Below are positions 26,022-34,299 of a stretch of 46,722 nt of DNA, in pieces. The translations under genes were made by a program, and so were the position numbers. Location: positions 569,884 through 616,605 of the forward strand of contig WRPI01000002.1 in NCBI GenBank assembly GCA_009773395.1, in the 5' to 3' direction. The notes under the pieces are model-generated. The model saw nothing but the letters and a program-made list of their open reading frames with translations, had not been told where the DNA came from and did not search any database. Position 1 is the stretch's first letter; each line of letters begins with the position of its first letter. This DNA is from Hyphomonadaceae bacterium (GTDB lineage Bacteria > Pseudomonadota > Alphaproteobacteria > Caulobacterales > Aquidulcibacteraceae).

Positions 26022-27056
26022 ATGCCAAATAAGCCGATTATAATTGCCCATCGCGGGGCTTCTGGCTTTCGGCCCGAACATACTCTTGCTGCTTATGAAT
26101 TGGCAATTGAAATGGGCGCAGATTTTATTGAGCCCGATTTGGTGTTTACCAAAGACAGTCAATTGGTTTGTCGCCATGAAAACGAAATTTCAACTACTAC
26201 AAATGTTAGTGCTTTGCCCGAATTTGCGGAGCGTAAGACCACCAAAACCATTGATGGTGAAACATTAAATGGCTGGTTCACCGAAGATTTCACTTTGGCC
26301 GAACTAAAAAGCCTTAGGGGCAAAGAGCGGTTACCACCATTGAGACCGCAAAATACGGCTTATGATAACCAATATAGCATTCCAACTTTTGAAGAATTGC
26401 TTGAACTAAGGGCGCGTAAATCTGCGCAAACTGGCCGTGAAATTGGTGTCTATCCTGAAACTAAGCACCCCTCATATTTCAAATCAATTGGGTTTGAATT
26501 TGACAGCGCTTTATTGGATTTATGCGAGAAATATGGTCTAAATACAAAAACTTCACCAATTTTTATTCAAAGTTTTGAAGTAGAAAATTTGAAACAATTG
26601 GCGGGAAAAACCCAAATCAAACTTATCCAATTGATGAGTGAAGATGGTGGGCCCTGGGATAGCCAAACTGGCCCAGCCATTTCATATCAAAATATGGCAA
26701 AAAGCGCGGGCCTGGCCGAAATCGCGGAATATGCGTTTGGAATTGGGCCGCAAAAATCCATGATAATTCCAAGAGATGGGGAAGGGCGCTCGCTCGCTCC
26801 AACCAATTTAATTGCAATGGCCCATGTTGCTGGGCTTGGCGTTCATCCTTGGACGTTTAGATCCGAAAATTACTTTTTGCCGTTGGAGGCGCGGGTATTT
26901 GGCTTTCGCGACAAGGAATATAGCCCGATCGCACATGGCAATTTTGCCCAGGAATATCAACAATTTATTGATTTGGGCGTCGATGGCGTGTTCTCCGATT
27001 TTGCCAGCCACGCGTATTTGGCTGTGCATGGCAAAGCATATAGTGGCCGCACATGA
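26022..27056 (+). CDS. Glycerophosphodiester phosphodiesterase (GlpQ-type)
   Basis: Hydrolyses glycerophosphodiesters from phospholipid turnover to glycerol-3-phosphate and an alcohol. Active-site motifs are IIAHRGASGFRPEHTLAAYE near the N-terminus and GADFIEPDLVFTKDSQLV, then YPETKHP and a C-terminal GVDGVFSDF. The 344 residues match GlpQ-like rather than the shorter UgpQ enzymes. The ATG at 26022 is chosen because GGAG lies 9 bases upstream. No signal peptide is seen, unlike periplasmic GlpQ, so a cytoplasmic location is suggested. The stop overlaps the next gene as ATGA. The 214-bp region upstream, shared with the divergent PAS gene, holds no gene that I can see. Confidence 0.88.
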   Translation: MPNKPIIIAHRGASGFRPEHTLAAYELAIEMGADFIEPDLVFTKDSQLVCRHENEISTTTNVSALPEFAERKTTKTIDGETLNGWFTEDFTLAELKSLRGKERLPPLRPQNTAYDNQYSIPTFEELLELRARKSAQTGREIGVYPETKHPSYFKSIGFEFDSALLDLCEKYGLNTKTSPIFIQSFEVENLKQLAGKTQIKLIQLMSEDGGPWDSQTGPAISYQNMAKSAGLAEIAEYAFGIGPQKSMIIPRDGEGRSLAPTNLIAMAHVAGLGVHPWTFRSENYFLPLEARVFGFRDKEYSPIAHGNFAQEYQQFIDLGVDGVFSDFASHAYLAVHGKAYSGRT

Positions 27057-28144
27057 CCGATAATATTGACTTAGTTATTGTCGAAACCATTGAAGCCGCA
27101 ATGCCCAAAGGCCAAATTTGTTCGATCAAACTAAATCGACCCCAAGCAATCAACGCACTAAATTATGAAATGGTTAGCGCGATTAAAGAAGCGCTAATTG
27201 CAGGTTTGACCAATGAAAACTTGAAATTGGTTATCGTCGAACATAGTGCGGGACGCGGTTTTTGTGCCGGTGGTGACATTGCTATGCTTAAACAAAGTGG
27301 GGCAAGTGACGGCAAAGCGGCGCAGGCATTTTTTCATTCTGAATATCAAACTAACCATTTAATTGCCAATTATCCCAAGCCCTATCTTGCCTTTATGGAC
27401 GGCATAGTAATGGGCGGCGGGGTAGGTATTTCCATTCATGGCGATTATCGTATAGCCACCGAAAACACGATATTTGCCATGCCAGAAACCGGAATCGGCC
27501 TTTTGCCAGATGTTGGTGGTGGTTGGTTTTTGCCGCGTTTGAAAGGCCATATTGGCATATATTTGGCGCTGACCGGCGCAAGATTACGTGCTGCGGATTG
27601 CATTGAAGCGGGCATTGCCACCCATTTTGTGCGCGCAGATAAATTGCCCAAGCTTAAAACAGCACTCGAAAATGCGTCGAGTTTGACCGCAAAAAACATT
27701 GAAAATATTCTTGGTGAATATAATGAAAATGCGGGTGAATTGGATTTGCTGAGCCAAAAAAATCAAGAAAATATTGCGCGCCATTTTGGTTTTGGAACTA
27801 TGCAAGAAATTTTTGCATCATTGGGCGATGATGAAAATATTTGGGCCGGGGCGCAATTGGCATTGTTGAAAACCAAATCACCACAAACCTTGGTTTTGGC
27901 TTTGGAGCAATTAAAGCGCGGCGCAAAAACGAAAAATCTTGCCGAAGTATTGGCGATGGAATACCGCTTAAGCACGCGCGTTATTGCCCTTCACGATTTT
28001 CAAGAAGGCGTAAGGGCCATGATAATTGACAAAGACTTCAAACCAAAATGGCATGATAAATCAATATATGATGTGGATATGGAAAAGATAAATGCACTTT
28101 TCGCGCCTTTGACAGATTATGAGGAATGGAAAGCTGGGAGTTAG
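27053..28144 (+). CDS. 3-hydroxyisobutyryl-CoA hydrolase / enoyl-CoA hydratase family
   Basis: A crotonase-fold protein of the HIBYL-CoA hydrolase branch, which releases 3-hydroxyisobutyrate in valine breakdown. The oxyanion-hole motif is GRGFCAGGDIAMLKQSG, and the branch-specific segment FAMPETGIGLLPDVGGGWFL with Glu and Asp is present. A roughly 130-residue C-terminal extension beyond the basic crotonase core gives 363 residues, as in hydrolases of this type. The next gene on the strand encodes the next enzyme in the pathway, 3-hydroxyisobutyrate dehydrogenase. It overlaps the glycerophosphodiesterase stop by 4 bases. A plain enoyl-CoA hydratase is less likely given the length. Confidence 0.87.
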   Translation: MTDNIDLVIVETIEAAMPKGQICSIKLNRPQAINALNYEMVSAIKEALIAGLTNENLKLVIVEHSAGRGFCAGGDIAMLKQSGASDGKAAQAFFHSEYQTNHLIANYPKPYLAFMDGIVMGGGVGISIHGDYRIATENTIFAMPETGIGLLPDVGGGWFLPRLKGHIGIYLALTGARLRAADCIEAGIATHFVRADKLPKLKTALENASSLTAKNIENILGEYNENAGELDLLSQKNQENIARHFGFGTMQEIFASLGDDENIWAGAQLALLKTKSPQTLVLALEQLKRGAKTKNLAEVLAMEYRLSTRVIALHDFQEGVRAMIIDKDFKPKWHDKSIYDVDMEKINALFAPLTDYEEWKAGS

Positions 28145-28170
28145 GTTAAGCAGTCAAGAGATATTAAACT

Positions 28171-28409
28171 TACCCCCCAGTCTCGTTTCCGCCGCCGCGC
28201 TTTGCGCTATGGCGGACAGGTCACTCGACAGCCCTCCAGTTGCTGCGCGCACTGTTTCGAAAAAATCTACAATTTTTTCGCCTGCGCTTAAAAATAGGGT
28301 GGCGGCTTGGTGTGGTGGGTTGGAAAGCCGCTCCCCTCTTGAGGGGAGCCGAGATTTTGAGGGCTATGCCCGAAAAATTCGGTGGGGTAATGTTACCCAC
28401 CAGTCTTAA
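28171..28409. repeat. Interspersed palindromic repeat, copy B (expanded, composite)
   Basis: The 280-bp gap between the two valine-pathway genes is filled by this element. Its first 67 bases match copy A at 19521 (57 of 67 identical). Where copy A has a short hairpin, copy B carries an expanded middle with CGAAAAAA/TTTTTTCG (28258-28280, perfect 8-bp stem). A second palindromic unit follows: GCTCCCCT/AGGGGAGC (28330-28349) and a GGTGGGGTAA/TTACCCACC fold ending in ACCCACCAGTCT, an echo of the element's head. No ORF here is credible. Confidence 0.8.
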
Positions 28410-28424
28410 TTTGGAGCAAAATAA

Positions 28425-29309
28425 ATGGCAAAAATAGCGTTTATCGGCCTTGGGGCAATGGGTTCGGGAATGGCAGCGGTTTTGGCGGATAAAGGCCATG
28501 AAGTAAGTGCTTTTGACCTTAATCCCGAAGCAATGGCCAAAACAGCCGCGGCGGGGTGTGGTGCCGCAGCCACAATCGCTGATGCAGTTGAAGACGCAGA
28601 CTTCATTATCACCATGCTGCCCAATGCAAATATCGTGAACGCGGTTTTTGCGGGCGATGACGGTGTTTTCAGGCACGCGAAGCCAAATGCGCTTTTGATT
28701 GATTGTTCTACAATCGGCGTGAGTGACGCGCGGCACTTGGGTGAAGATGCGCGGAGCAACGGTTTCGACTTTATTGACGCGCCGGTTTCGGGCGGGGTGG
28801 CTGCGGCTGCGGCTGGAACACTGGCTTTTATGGTTGGCGCAAGCGAAACCCAATTCGCATGCGCGCAAATCATCCTGCAGGATATGGCAAAAGCCGTGAT
28901 TCATGCAGGCGAAATTGGTGCGGGTCAGGCGGCAAAATTGTGCAATAATATGCTTTTGGCAAGCTCAATGATTGCGACTTGCGAATCTTTAATTTTGGCC
29001 GAAAAATTGGGTCTTGATGCAAAAGTATTTTTCAATATTGCCAGCCAATCTTCGGGGCAAAATTGGTCTTTGACATCGTACGCGCCAATTAAAGGTCTAG
29101 TGCCGAACGCACCTGTTAATCGTGATTTTGAAAATGGGTTTGCTGGAAGTCTTATGCTGAAAGACGTGGGATTGGCTTTAATTGAGGCTGAAAAGGCGGG
29201 GTTCAATCCAGCTATGGCACAGATTTCAAAAGAACTTTATAGTAAATATGTGGTAAATGCTGGTATTGCCAAAGATTTTTCAGGTATAATAAACATGCTT
29301 AGGCAATAG
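28425..29309 (+). CDS. mmsB: 3-hydroxyisobutyrate dehydrogenase
   Basis: Oxidises 3-hydroxyisobutyrate to methylmalonate semialdehyde with NAD in valine catabolism. The Rossmann motif is IAFIGLGAMGSGMAAVLADKG at residues 4-24 (core GLGAMGSGM). The substrate-binding signature is DAPVSGGVAAAAAGTLAFMV at 118-137, and the catalytic lysine is Lys171 in GAGQAAKLCNN. Asp31 in AFDLNPE suggests NAD preference. The 294 residues fit the family. It lies downstream of the HIBYL-CoA hydrolase gene, the preceding enzyme, with copy B of the repeat between. GGAG lies about 9 bases before the ATG. Confidence 0.93.
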   Translation: MAKIAFIGLGAMGSGMAAVLADKGHEVSAFDLNPEAMAKTAAAGCGAAATIADAVEDADFIITMLPNANIVNAVFAGDDGVFRHAKPNALLIDCSTIGVSDARHLGEDARSNGFDFIDAPVSGGVAAAAAGTLAFMVGASETQFACAQIILQDMAKAVIHAGEIGAGQAAKLCNNMLLASSMIATCESLILAEKLGLDAKVFFNIASQSSGQNWSLTSYAPIKGLVPNAPVNRDFENGFAGSLMLKDVGLALIEAEKAGFNPAMAQISKELYSKYVVNAGIAKDFSGIINMLRQ

Positions 29310-29388
29310 TAAACGCGTGATTAAACGGATATTAGACTTTTTATTATAACTTCATTCAAATTGTCGAAGAATTTGACAGGGGTATATA

Positions 29389-29946
29389 ATGAGTGCGGTA
29401 ACCAAAACAAAAGATGCCAATATGATTGGCACACAATATTATGGCGATTATATCGGCGGCGAGACCAAAACGGTCACGAGCAAAGAAAGCCAAATCACAA
29501 TTTACAAAAATGCATTATCAATTGTTGAGCGTTTGCATCGCCAATTGCTTGACGTTGTGAAAGACGATTTAGATCGTTCCGGCCATGAAGATTTAACCCC
29601 AGTGCAGGCTTTATTGCTGTTCAATATCGGCGAAGACGAATGGTCAGCGGGAGAATTACGCACTAAAGGGTGTTATTTGGGCTCCAATGTTTCCTATAAT
29701 TTGAAAAAGCTCCATGATTTGAAATATGTTGAAAGCAAAAAATCCAATTTCGACAAACGCCAGATTAAACTCCGTTTAACCGCAAATGGGTTATCAGTGC
29801 GCTCTAAACTTGATGCGATGTTTATTCGTCATGCTAATACAATAGGCGCGGTTGGTGGTGTTGATACTGCACAACTCGAAACCGCCTCGAAAATGCTTTC
29901 AAGACTTGAGCGTTTTTGGCACGATCAAATTAAATTCCGTATGTAA
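29389..29946 (+). CDS. ldtR: MarR-type winged-helix regulator, LdtR-like
   Basis: A 185-residue DNA-binding protein of the MarR superfamily. The winged helix is at about 70-140: LTPVQALLLFNIGEDEWSAG, then the recognition region GSNVSYNLKKLHDLKYVESK and wing DKRQIKLRLTANG. The N-terminal 40 residues (YYGDYIGGETKTV) are typical of the alphaproteobacterial LdtR group, whose best-known member in Liberibacter controls an L,D-transpeptidase. It precedes hemA, a placement I know from other Alphaproteobacteria. AGGGG lies about 8 bases before the ATG. Targets in this organism are unknown. Confidence 0.82.
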   Translation: MSAVTKTKDANMIGTQYYGDYIGGETKTVTSKESQITIYKNALSIVERLHRQLLDVVKDDLDRSGHEDLTPVQALLLFNIGEDEWSAGELRTKGCYLGSNVSYNLKKLHDLKYVESKKSNFDKRQIKLRLTANGLSVRSKLDAMFIRHANTIGAVGGVDTAQLETASKMLSRLERFWHDQIKFRM

Positions 29947-30106
29947 ACAGCCGTGCAAACGGGATTGCGCCTAGGGCATTGCCGCGTTATTTATGATGCG
30001 ACAATTTGCCTAGGCTCAATTTACCGTGACCAAATGTATGTTTTGTGGTGATTGAAGCCATATTGAACTTCATTTGGGAGGGCGTCCGGTGGGCGCCAAT
30101 TTTTGC

Positions 30107-31339
30107 ATGAATTATGAAAATGCGTTTGAAGCGGCAATAGCGGGCATTAAAAAAGAAGGCCGTTACCGCGTTTTTGCTAATTTGCGCCGCGAGCAAGGTA
30201 ATTTCCCCCATGCAAAATGGCTCACCGATACTGGCGTCAAAGATGTCGTGGTTTGGTGTTCAAATGATTACTTGGGGCAGGGGCAAAACCCACTTGTCCT
30301 AGAAGCCATGCACGAAGCACTTGAAGACGTAGGCGCTGGCGCTGGTGGCACTCGCAATATTTCTGGAACCACCAATTATCACGTTGAACTTGAGCGCGAA
30401 CTTGCGGGTTTGCACGAAAAAGAATCTGCCTTGTTATTCACTTCGGGATATGTCGCCAATGATGCGACTTTGGCGACGCTTTCGCGGATTTTGCCAGGTT
30501 GCATAGTTTATTCCGACGCATCAAATCACGCTTCAATGATTGAAGGCATAAGGCGTTCGGGCTGTGAAAAGCGGGTTTTCCGTCATAATGATGTTGCCCA
30601 TTTGCGCGCATTATTGGAAAATAGCCCGGCGTCAGCACCCAAATTAATCGCTTTTGAAAGCGTTTATTCGATGGACGGCGATATTTCTCCTATCAAGGAA
30701 ATCCTCGATTTGGCGGACGAATTTGACGCATTGACCTATTTGGACGAAGTTCATGCAGTTGGCCTTTATGGTGAGCATGGTGGCGGCGTTGCCCAACGTG
30801 AAGGCTTGATGGCTCGGGTTGACATAATCGAAGGCACATTGGGCAAAGCTTTTGGGATTATGGGCGGCTATATTGCGGCATCGTCAAAAATCATCGATGC
30901 AATTCGCTCGGTTGCGCCGGGGTTTATTTTCACAACTTCACTTGCGCCAGTATTGGCTGCGGGCGCAATTGCCAGCATTAAATTGCTCAAGAGCGAAAAA
31001 GGGCGCGAACTACGCATGGTTCACCAACGCCAAGCCCAATATCTAAAAGACGCTTTTGTCGCTGCGGGCCTGCCAGTGATGGAAACATCCACCAGCCATA
31101 TTGTTCCGCTTATGATTGGTGATGCGGCTCTCTGCAAAGCAATTTCTGATGAATTATTAATCGAATTTGGGATATATGTGCAACCAATAAATTACCCAAC
31201 CGTGCCACGTGGGACCGAGCGCCTGCGCTTTACGCCAAGCCCATTGCATAACAATGAATTGTGTGACGATTTGGTCGAATCGGTGAAGGCAGTGTTGCAA
31301 AAATCCAATATTGGATTTGCGGCTAATTCTATACGCTAG
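30107..31339 (+). CDS. hemA: 5-aminolevulinate synthase
   Basis: Condenses glycine and succinyl-CoA to 5-aminolevulinate, the committed step of haem synthesis by the Shemin route. Motifs: [20 protein letters not shown] near the N-terminus, the glycine-rich [27 protein letters not shown], and the PLP lysine in [13 protein letters not shown] (Lys247 from this start, matching position 248 of the Rhodobacter capsulatus enzyme). The ATG at 30107 fits family N-termini, but a GTG at 30089 in frame has the better ribosome-binding site (GGAGGG 6 bases upstream) and would add six residues. HemB is encoded at 22916. Confidence 0.94.
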   Translation: MNYENAFEAAIAGIKKEGRYRVFANLRREQGNFPHAKWLTDTGVKDVVVWCSNDYLGQGQNPLVLEAMHEALEDVGAGAGGTRNISGTTNYHVELERELAGLHEKESALLFTSGYVANDATLATLSRILPGCIVYSDASNHASMIEGIRRSGCEKRVFRHNDVAHLRALLENSPASAPKLIAFESVYSMDGDISPIKEILDLADEFDALTYLDEVHAVGLYGEHGGGVAQREGLMARVDIIEGTLGKAFGIMGGYIAASSKIIDAIRSVAPGFIFTTSLAPVLAAGAIASIKLLKSEKGRELRMVHQRQAQYLKDAFVAAGLPVMETSTSHIVPLMIGDAALCKAISDELLIEFGIYVQPINYPTVPRGTERLRFTPSPLHNNELCDDLVESVKAVLQKSNIGFAANSIR

Positions 31340-31350
31340 AAGTGCTACCT

Positions 31351-31480
31351 CCTTACCCAATTGTAATTGGGGAAGGTGGGCTTTTTGCGAAGTAAAAAGG
31401 TCGGAAGGGGTTAAACCCTTCCTCCATCAACCCCTTCCGTCCACGCTTCGCGTGGCCAGCTTCCTCAATCATGAGGAAGC
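31351..31480. repeat. Mosaic palindromic repeat downstream of hemA
   Basis: A string of hairpins: a 12-bp near-perfect stem at 31351-31376 (CCTTACCCAATT with AATTGGGGAAGG), GGAAGGG/CCCTTCC at 31403-31422, CCACGC-TTC-GCGTGG at 31441-31455 and a perfect 9-bp stem GCTTCCTCA/TGAGGAAGC at 31459-31480. The order of modules (outer CCTT...AAGG, inner hairpin, GAAGGGG, then CCCTTC-CGTC, hairpin, CCAGCTTCC) parallels the element at 36282-36476. It could terminate hemA. No ORF is present. Confidence 0.72.
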
Positions 31481-31519
31481 AGAGGGTATTGCTGTTCAAC
31501 TAATTTTGCGGCTATAAAA

Positions 31520-31711
31520 ATGGAAAAACGTGAAGTTTTTTTCGAGTTCAGAACTTTGGGTGACTATACGCAAATTCGCGCAATTGACGCAAATACTGGC
31601 ACAGAAATTTCGGTCACCGCACCGTGAAACGCGGCAAGGCAAGACCAAATGAAACTGGCCACAAATAAATTGAAATATATTTTGCGAAAAAATGGGGTGA
31701 TTGATAATTAG
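31520..31711 (+). pseudogene. Small conserved ORF (DUF6898-like) interrupted by an in-frame TGA
   Basis: The ATG at 31520 opens 35 codons (MEKREVFFEFRTLGDY ... GTEISVTAP) to a TGA at 31625. The same frame then stays open for 27 more codons (NAARQDQMKLATNKLKYILR then KNGVIDN) to TAG at 31709. Both halves resemble a roughly 60-residue alphaproteobacterial family I believe is DUF6898: an EVFFEF strand, AIDxxTGTEISV, then GPxNA... and an LxxLALRKLxYVLxRKG-like helix. The break falls where the family has a small residue. It is either a one-base nonsense mutation, a sequencing error, a genuine truncated product, or readthrough. No strong ribosome-binding site is seen. The end overlaps the mucR stop on the other strand by 3 bases. 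Confidence 0.6.
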
Positions 31712-32124
31712 ACTTTTGCCCTTACGCCGCGACCCAAGCCAATTTGTTTGGCAAATTCTGATCGTCTTTTGGCGTAATTGGGCGCAACCATCGGATAATC
31801 GGGCGCCAAGCCCCATTTCTTGCGATAATCTTCGGGGCTTAAACCGAAATTGGAACGTAAATAGCGCTTCAGCATTTTAAGACGCTTGCCATCTTCGAGA
31901 CACACAATGAAATCGTCGGTTACAGATTTCGCGACGCTTATAGCTGGTTTTGATTTTTCCAACGTAACATTATGATTATTATTTCCCAAACCGATTAATG
32001 CAGCATAGGTAGCAGCAATTACGTCTGGCAACACATGCGCGGCAACTTGATTTGCACTAACATAGGCACAAACTATTCTAGTTGTCATTTCTTTTAACTC
32101 GAAACCGCTTTTAATATTATCCAC
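31708..32124 (-). CDS. mucR: MucR/Ros-family transcriptional regulator lacking canonical zinc ligands
   Basis: A 138-residue global regulator of the MucR/Ros type, which in Alphaproteobacteria controls exopolysaccharide, motility and cell-cycle genes by binding AT-rich DNA. The N-terminal oligomerisation part has TTRIVCAYVSANQVAAHVLP. The C-terminal domain is clear: DFIVCLEDGKRLKMLKRYLR, then LSPEDYRKKWGLAPDYPMVA and RRSEFAKQIGLGRG. Against Ros (C-x2-C, H, H), only the first Cys remains; the other ligand positions are Asp, Tyr and Phe. The GTG start has GAGG 11 bases upstream. It is convergent with the broken small ORF and divergent from glyA. Confidence 0.9.
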   Translation of the reverse strand: MDNIKSGFELKEMTTRIVCAYVSANQVAAHVLPDVIAATYAALIGLGNNNHNVTLEKSKPAISVAKSVTDDFIVCLEDGKRLKMLKRYLRSNFGLSPEDYRKKWGLAPDYPMVAPNYAKRRSEFAKQIGLGRGVRAKV

Positions 32125-32176
32125 TTTACTAAAACCTCATTACACAAGCACAAATCATCATTGCTACTCATGGGTA

Positions 32177-32205
32177 TAATTAAACTAATCAAACAAGTCT
32201 TGCAA
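32177..32205 (-). promoter_or_regulatory. Putative mucR promoter
   Basis: On the minus strand TTGCAA (32200-32205) and TAATTA (32177-32182) are 17 bases apart, about 55 bases upstream of the mucR GTG. The surroundings are very AT-rich, as expected of a MucR-family autoregulatory region. This is a consensus-style call in an AT-rich gap and could be chance. Confidence 0.33.
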
Positions 32206-32284
32206 TATAAAAATCAATCAAATGGCAATTTATTTAGTGGCGAGTTCACTCCAATTACATTTCCTATTTTGTTTTTTTCCCAAT

Positions 32285-32447
32285 TAGAGCAAGAAAGGTT
32301 CAAGAGGGCTTGATTTGGCGCAGGAGTTTTGCGCAAGTTTCAAAGCAATTATCGCAGGAAATATCGGGATATTTTCAAGATAATTACCGCCGAAAATTAT
32401 GCAAAAAAACAAGTCAAAGCGAGCCCTCTTGAGCTTTTCTTGCTCTA
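32285..32447. mobile_element. 163-bp long-hairpin element (MITE-like) between mucR and glyA
   Basis: 26-base arms at 32285-32310 and 32422-32447 (starting TAGAGCAAGAAA) are inverted copies with two differences, both of which still pair as G-U in RNA. Smaller stems lie inside: GCGCA/TGCGC, AATTATC/GATAATT and AAATATC/GATATTT. The ends read TA on both sides. The element has no ORF and sits about 55 bp before glyA, so it would be in the glyA leader or separate the two divergent genes. It is unlike 37001-37161 in sequence but similar in size and design. Confidence 0.6.
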
Positions 32448-32502
32448 GCGTTAAAGGAAAATCCAACCCGGCCTTAAATCTCTCATAGGAACCAATATAA
32501 TA

Positions 32503-33777
32503 ATGGCAAATTCGTCCAACTTCTTTTCATCTACATTACAAAATGCCGACCCGCAATTGGCCGATGCAATCGCACACGAGCTTAAAAGGCAACAAGAAGG
32601 GATTGAACTTATTGCCTCAGAAAACATTGTTTCAAAAGCAGTTTTAGAAGCCCAAGGATCGGTCCTTACCAATAAATATGCTGAAGGTTACCCTGGGAAA
32701 AGATATTATGGCGGCTGTGAATTTGTCGATATAGTTGAAGATTTGGCGCGCGATCGTGCAAAACAATTGTTCAATTGCAAATATGTAAATGTTCAGCCCA
32801 ATTCAGGCTCCCAAGCCAATCAAGCAGTTTTTATGGCGCTAATGCAGCCAGGTGACACTTTTATGGGCCTTGATTTGGCGGCTGGCGGCCATTTGACGCA
32901 TGGATCCAAGGTCAACCAATCTGGCAAATGGTTTAAACCAATTCCCTATGGCGTCGACGAAGCTGACCATTTAATTGACTATGCGAAAATGCGCGAAATT
33001 GCATTGGAATGTAAGCCAAAACTAGTAATTGCAGGCGGCTCGGCCTATCCGCGCAAAATTGATTTTGCCAAATTTCGTGCAGTTTGCGATGAAGTGGGTG
33101 CATATTTCATGGTTGATATGGCGCATTTTGCGGGCCTTGTTGCTGGAGGTGCGCATGAAAATCCGCTCGATTACGCCGATGTTGTTACCACAACCACCCA
33201 CAAAACTTTGCGCGGGCCACGTGGCGGAATGATTCTTTCAAATAACGAAGAATTAGGCAAAAAGTTTAATTCGGCGATTTTTCCAGGGATTCAAGGCGGG
33301 CCATTGATGCATGTCATTGCCGCCAAAGCCGTGGCATTTGGCGAGGCTTTGCAACCATCATTCAAAACTTATGCGAATAATGTGGTTGCCAACGCCGATA
33401 TTTTGGCCAAAACCATTAAAGCTGGCGGCTATGATCTGGTTTCAGGCGGCACTGATACTCATGTCGTTTTGGTGGATTTAAGGCCAAAGGGATTAACAGG
33501 CCGTGATGCCGAAAGCGCATTGGAACGGGTTGGCCTCACTTGCAATAAAAATGGCGTCCCATTTGACCCCGCACCACCAACAGTCACGTCAGGCATCAGA
33601 TTAGGTTCACCAGCGGGAACTACACGCGGCTTTGGCCTTGACGAGTTCAAATGGATTGGCGAAAAAATTGTCGAAGTGCTTGATGGTTTAGTAAAATCAC
33701 CACAAGGTGACGCAATTATTGAGGAAAAAGTTCGCAAAGAAGTATTGGAACTGTGCAAGCGCTTTCCAATTTATTGA
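32503..33777 (+). CDS. glyA: Serine hydroxymethyltransferase
   Basis: Converts serine and tetrahydrofolate to glycine and methylene-THF, feeding one-carbon metabolism. This PLP enzyme of 424 residues has [38 protein letters not shown], the aspartate segment [14 protein letters not shown] and the PLP lysine Lys234 in [14 protein letters not shown]. The glycine produced is also the hemA substrate. It is followed 13 bases after its stop by nrdR, the conserved alphaproteobacterial pair. AGGA lies 12 bases before the ATG. The 378-bp region before it holds the mucR promoter region and the hairpin element. Confidence 0.96.
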   Translation: MANSSNFFSSTLQNADPQLADAIAHELKRQQEGIELIASENIVSKAVLEAQGSVLTNKYAEGYPGKRYYGGCEFVDIVEDLARDRAKQLFNCKYVNVQPNSGSQANQAVFMALMQPGDTFMGLDLAAGGHLTHGSKVNQSGKWFKPIPYGVDEADHLIDYAKMREIALECKPKLVIAGGSAYPRKIDFAKFRAVCDEVGAYFMVDMAHFAGLVAGGAHENPLDYADVVTTTTHKTLRGPRGGMILSNNEELGKKFNSAIFPGIQGGPLMHVIAAKAVAFGEALQPSFKTYANNVVANADILAKTIKAGGYDLVSGGTDTHVVLVDLRPKGLTGRDAESALERVGLTCNKNGVPFDPAPPTVTSGIRLGSPAGTTRGFGLDEFKWIGEKIVEVLDGLVKSPQGDAIIEEKVRKEVLELCKRFPIY

Positions 33778-33790
33778 ATGGAATATTTGA

Positions 33791-34264
33791 ATGCATTGCC
33801 CTTTTTGTAGTTGCCAAGACACCATAGTGAAGGATTCGCGGCCTGCGGATGATGGCTTCACCATAAGGCGGCGTCGGCAATGTCCCCAATGCGGTGGGCG
33901 TTTTACAACTTTTGAGCGCATTCAAATGCGAGAACTCAAAGTAGTAAAACGTGACGGCTCGCGTGAGTTATTCAATCACGACAAATTGCATCGCTCACTT
34001 TCGATTGCCTTGCGTAAACGCGATATCGGCGATGAAAAACTGGATCAATTGATAACTTCAATTGTCCGCGAACTTGAACAATTGGGCGAAAGTGAATTTT
34101 CAAGCCGCAAAATTGGCGAATTGGTGATGCGGCGCTTAGCAGTTACCGATCCTGTCGGTTATGTGCGTTATGCTTCTGTCTATCATGAATTTGAAAAGCC
34201 CGAAGATTTTAGCAAATTCGTTGAAGAAGAAATGGGCGCAATCCATGATAAAGCGGACGAATAA
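33791..34264 (+). CDS. nrdR: Transcriptional repressor NrdR
   Basis: NrdR represses ribonucleotide reductase genes in response to ATP/dATP. The 157 residues begin with the zinc ribbon MHCPFCSCQDTIVKDSRP and RRRRQCPQCGGRFTTFER (two CxxC pairs). The ATP-cone follows: VVKRDGSRELFNHDKLHRSL to FSSRKIGELVMRRL. The family tail VRYASVYHEFEKPEDF is intact. In most Alphaproteobacteria ribD follows; here ribH is next. No reductase gene is in the window, so the targets lie elsewhere. Confidence 0.95.
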   Translation: MHCPFCSCQDTIVKDSRPADDGFTIRRRRQCPQCGGRFTTFERIQMRELKVVKRDGSRELFNHDKLHRSLSIALRKRDIGDEKLDQLITSIVRELEQLGESEFSSRKIGELVMRRLAVTDPVGYVRYASVYHEFEKPEDFSKFVEEEMGAIHDKADE

Positions 34265-34299
34265 ACAACTTTTGGTTCACTAATTCCTGCTATTAATAA

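Noticed and set aside
28119-28409. 96-codon plus-strand frame across the HIBYL-CoA hydrolase end and repeat B
   Set aside because: Composed of palindromic repeat sequence; no ribosome site and low-complexity translation.
28221-28904. 227-codon minus-strand frame over repeat B and mmsB
   Set aside because: It is antisense to a clear dehydrogenase, starts inside it, runs into repeat DNA and shows no family features.
29374-29390. TTGACA followed by TATAAT just before ldtR
   Set aside because: Only six bases separate them and the second overlaps the ATG, so they cannot form a sigma-70 promoter; AGGGG between them is the ribosome-binding site.
32285-32502. Glycine or folate riboswitch before glyA
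   Set aside because: The region is one simple long hairpin with no conserved aptamer core, and THF riboswitches belong to Firmicutes.
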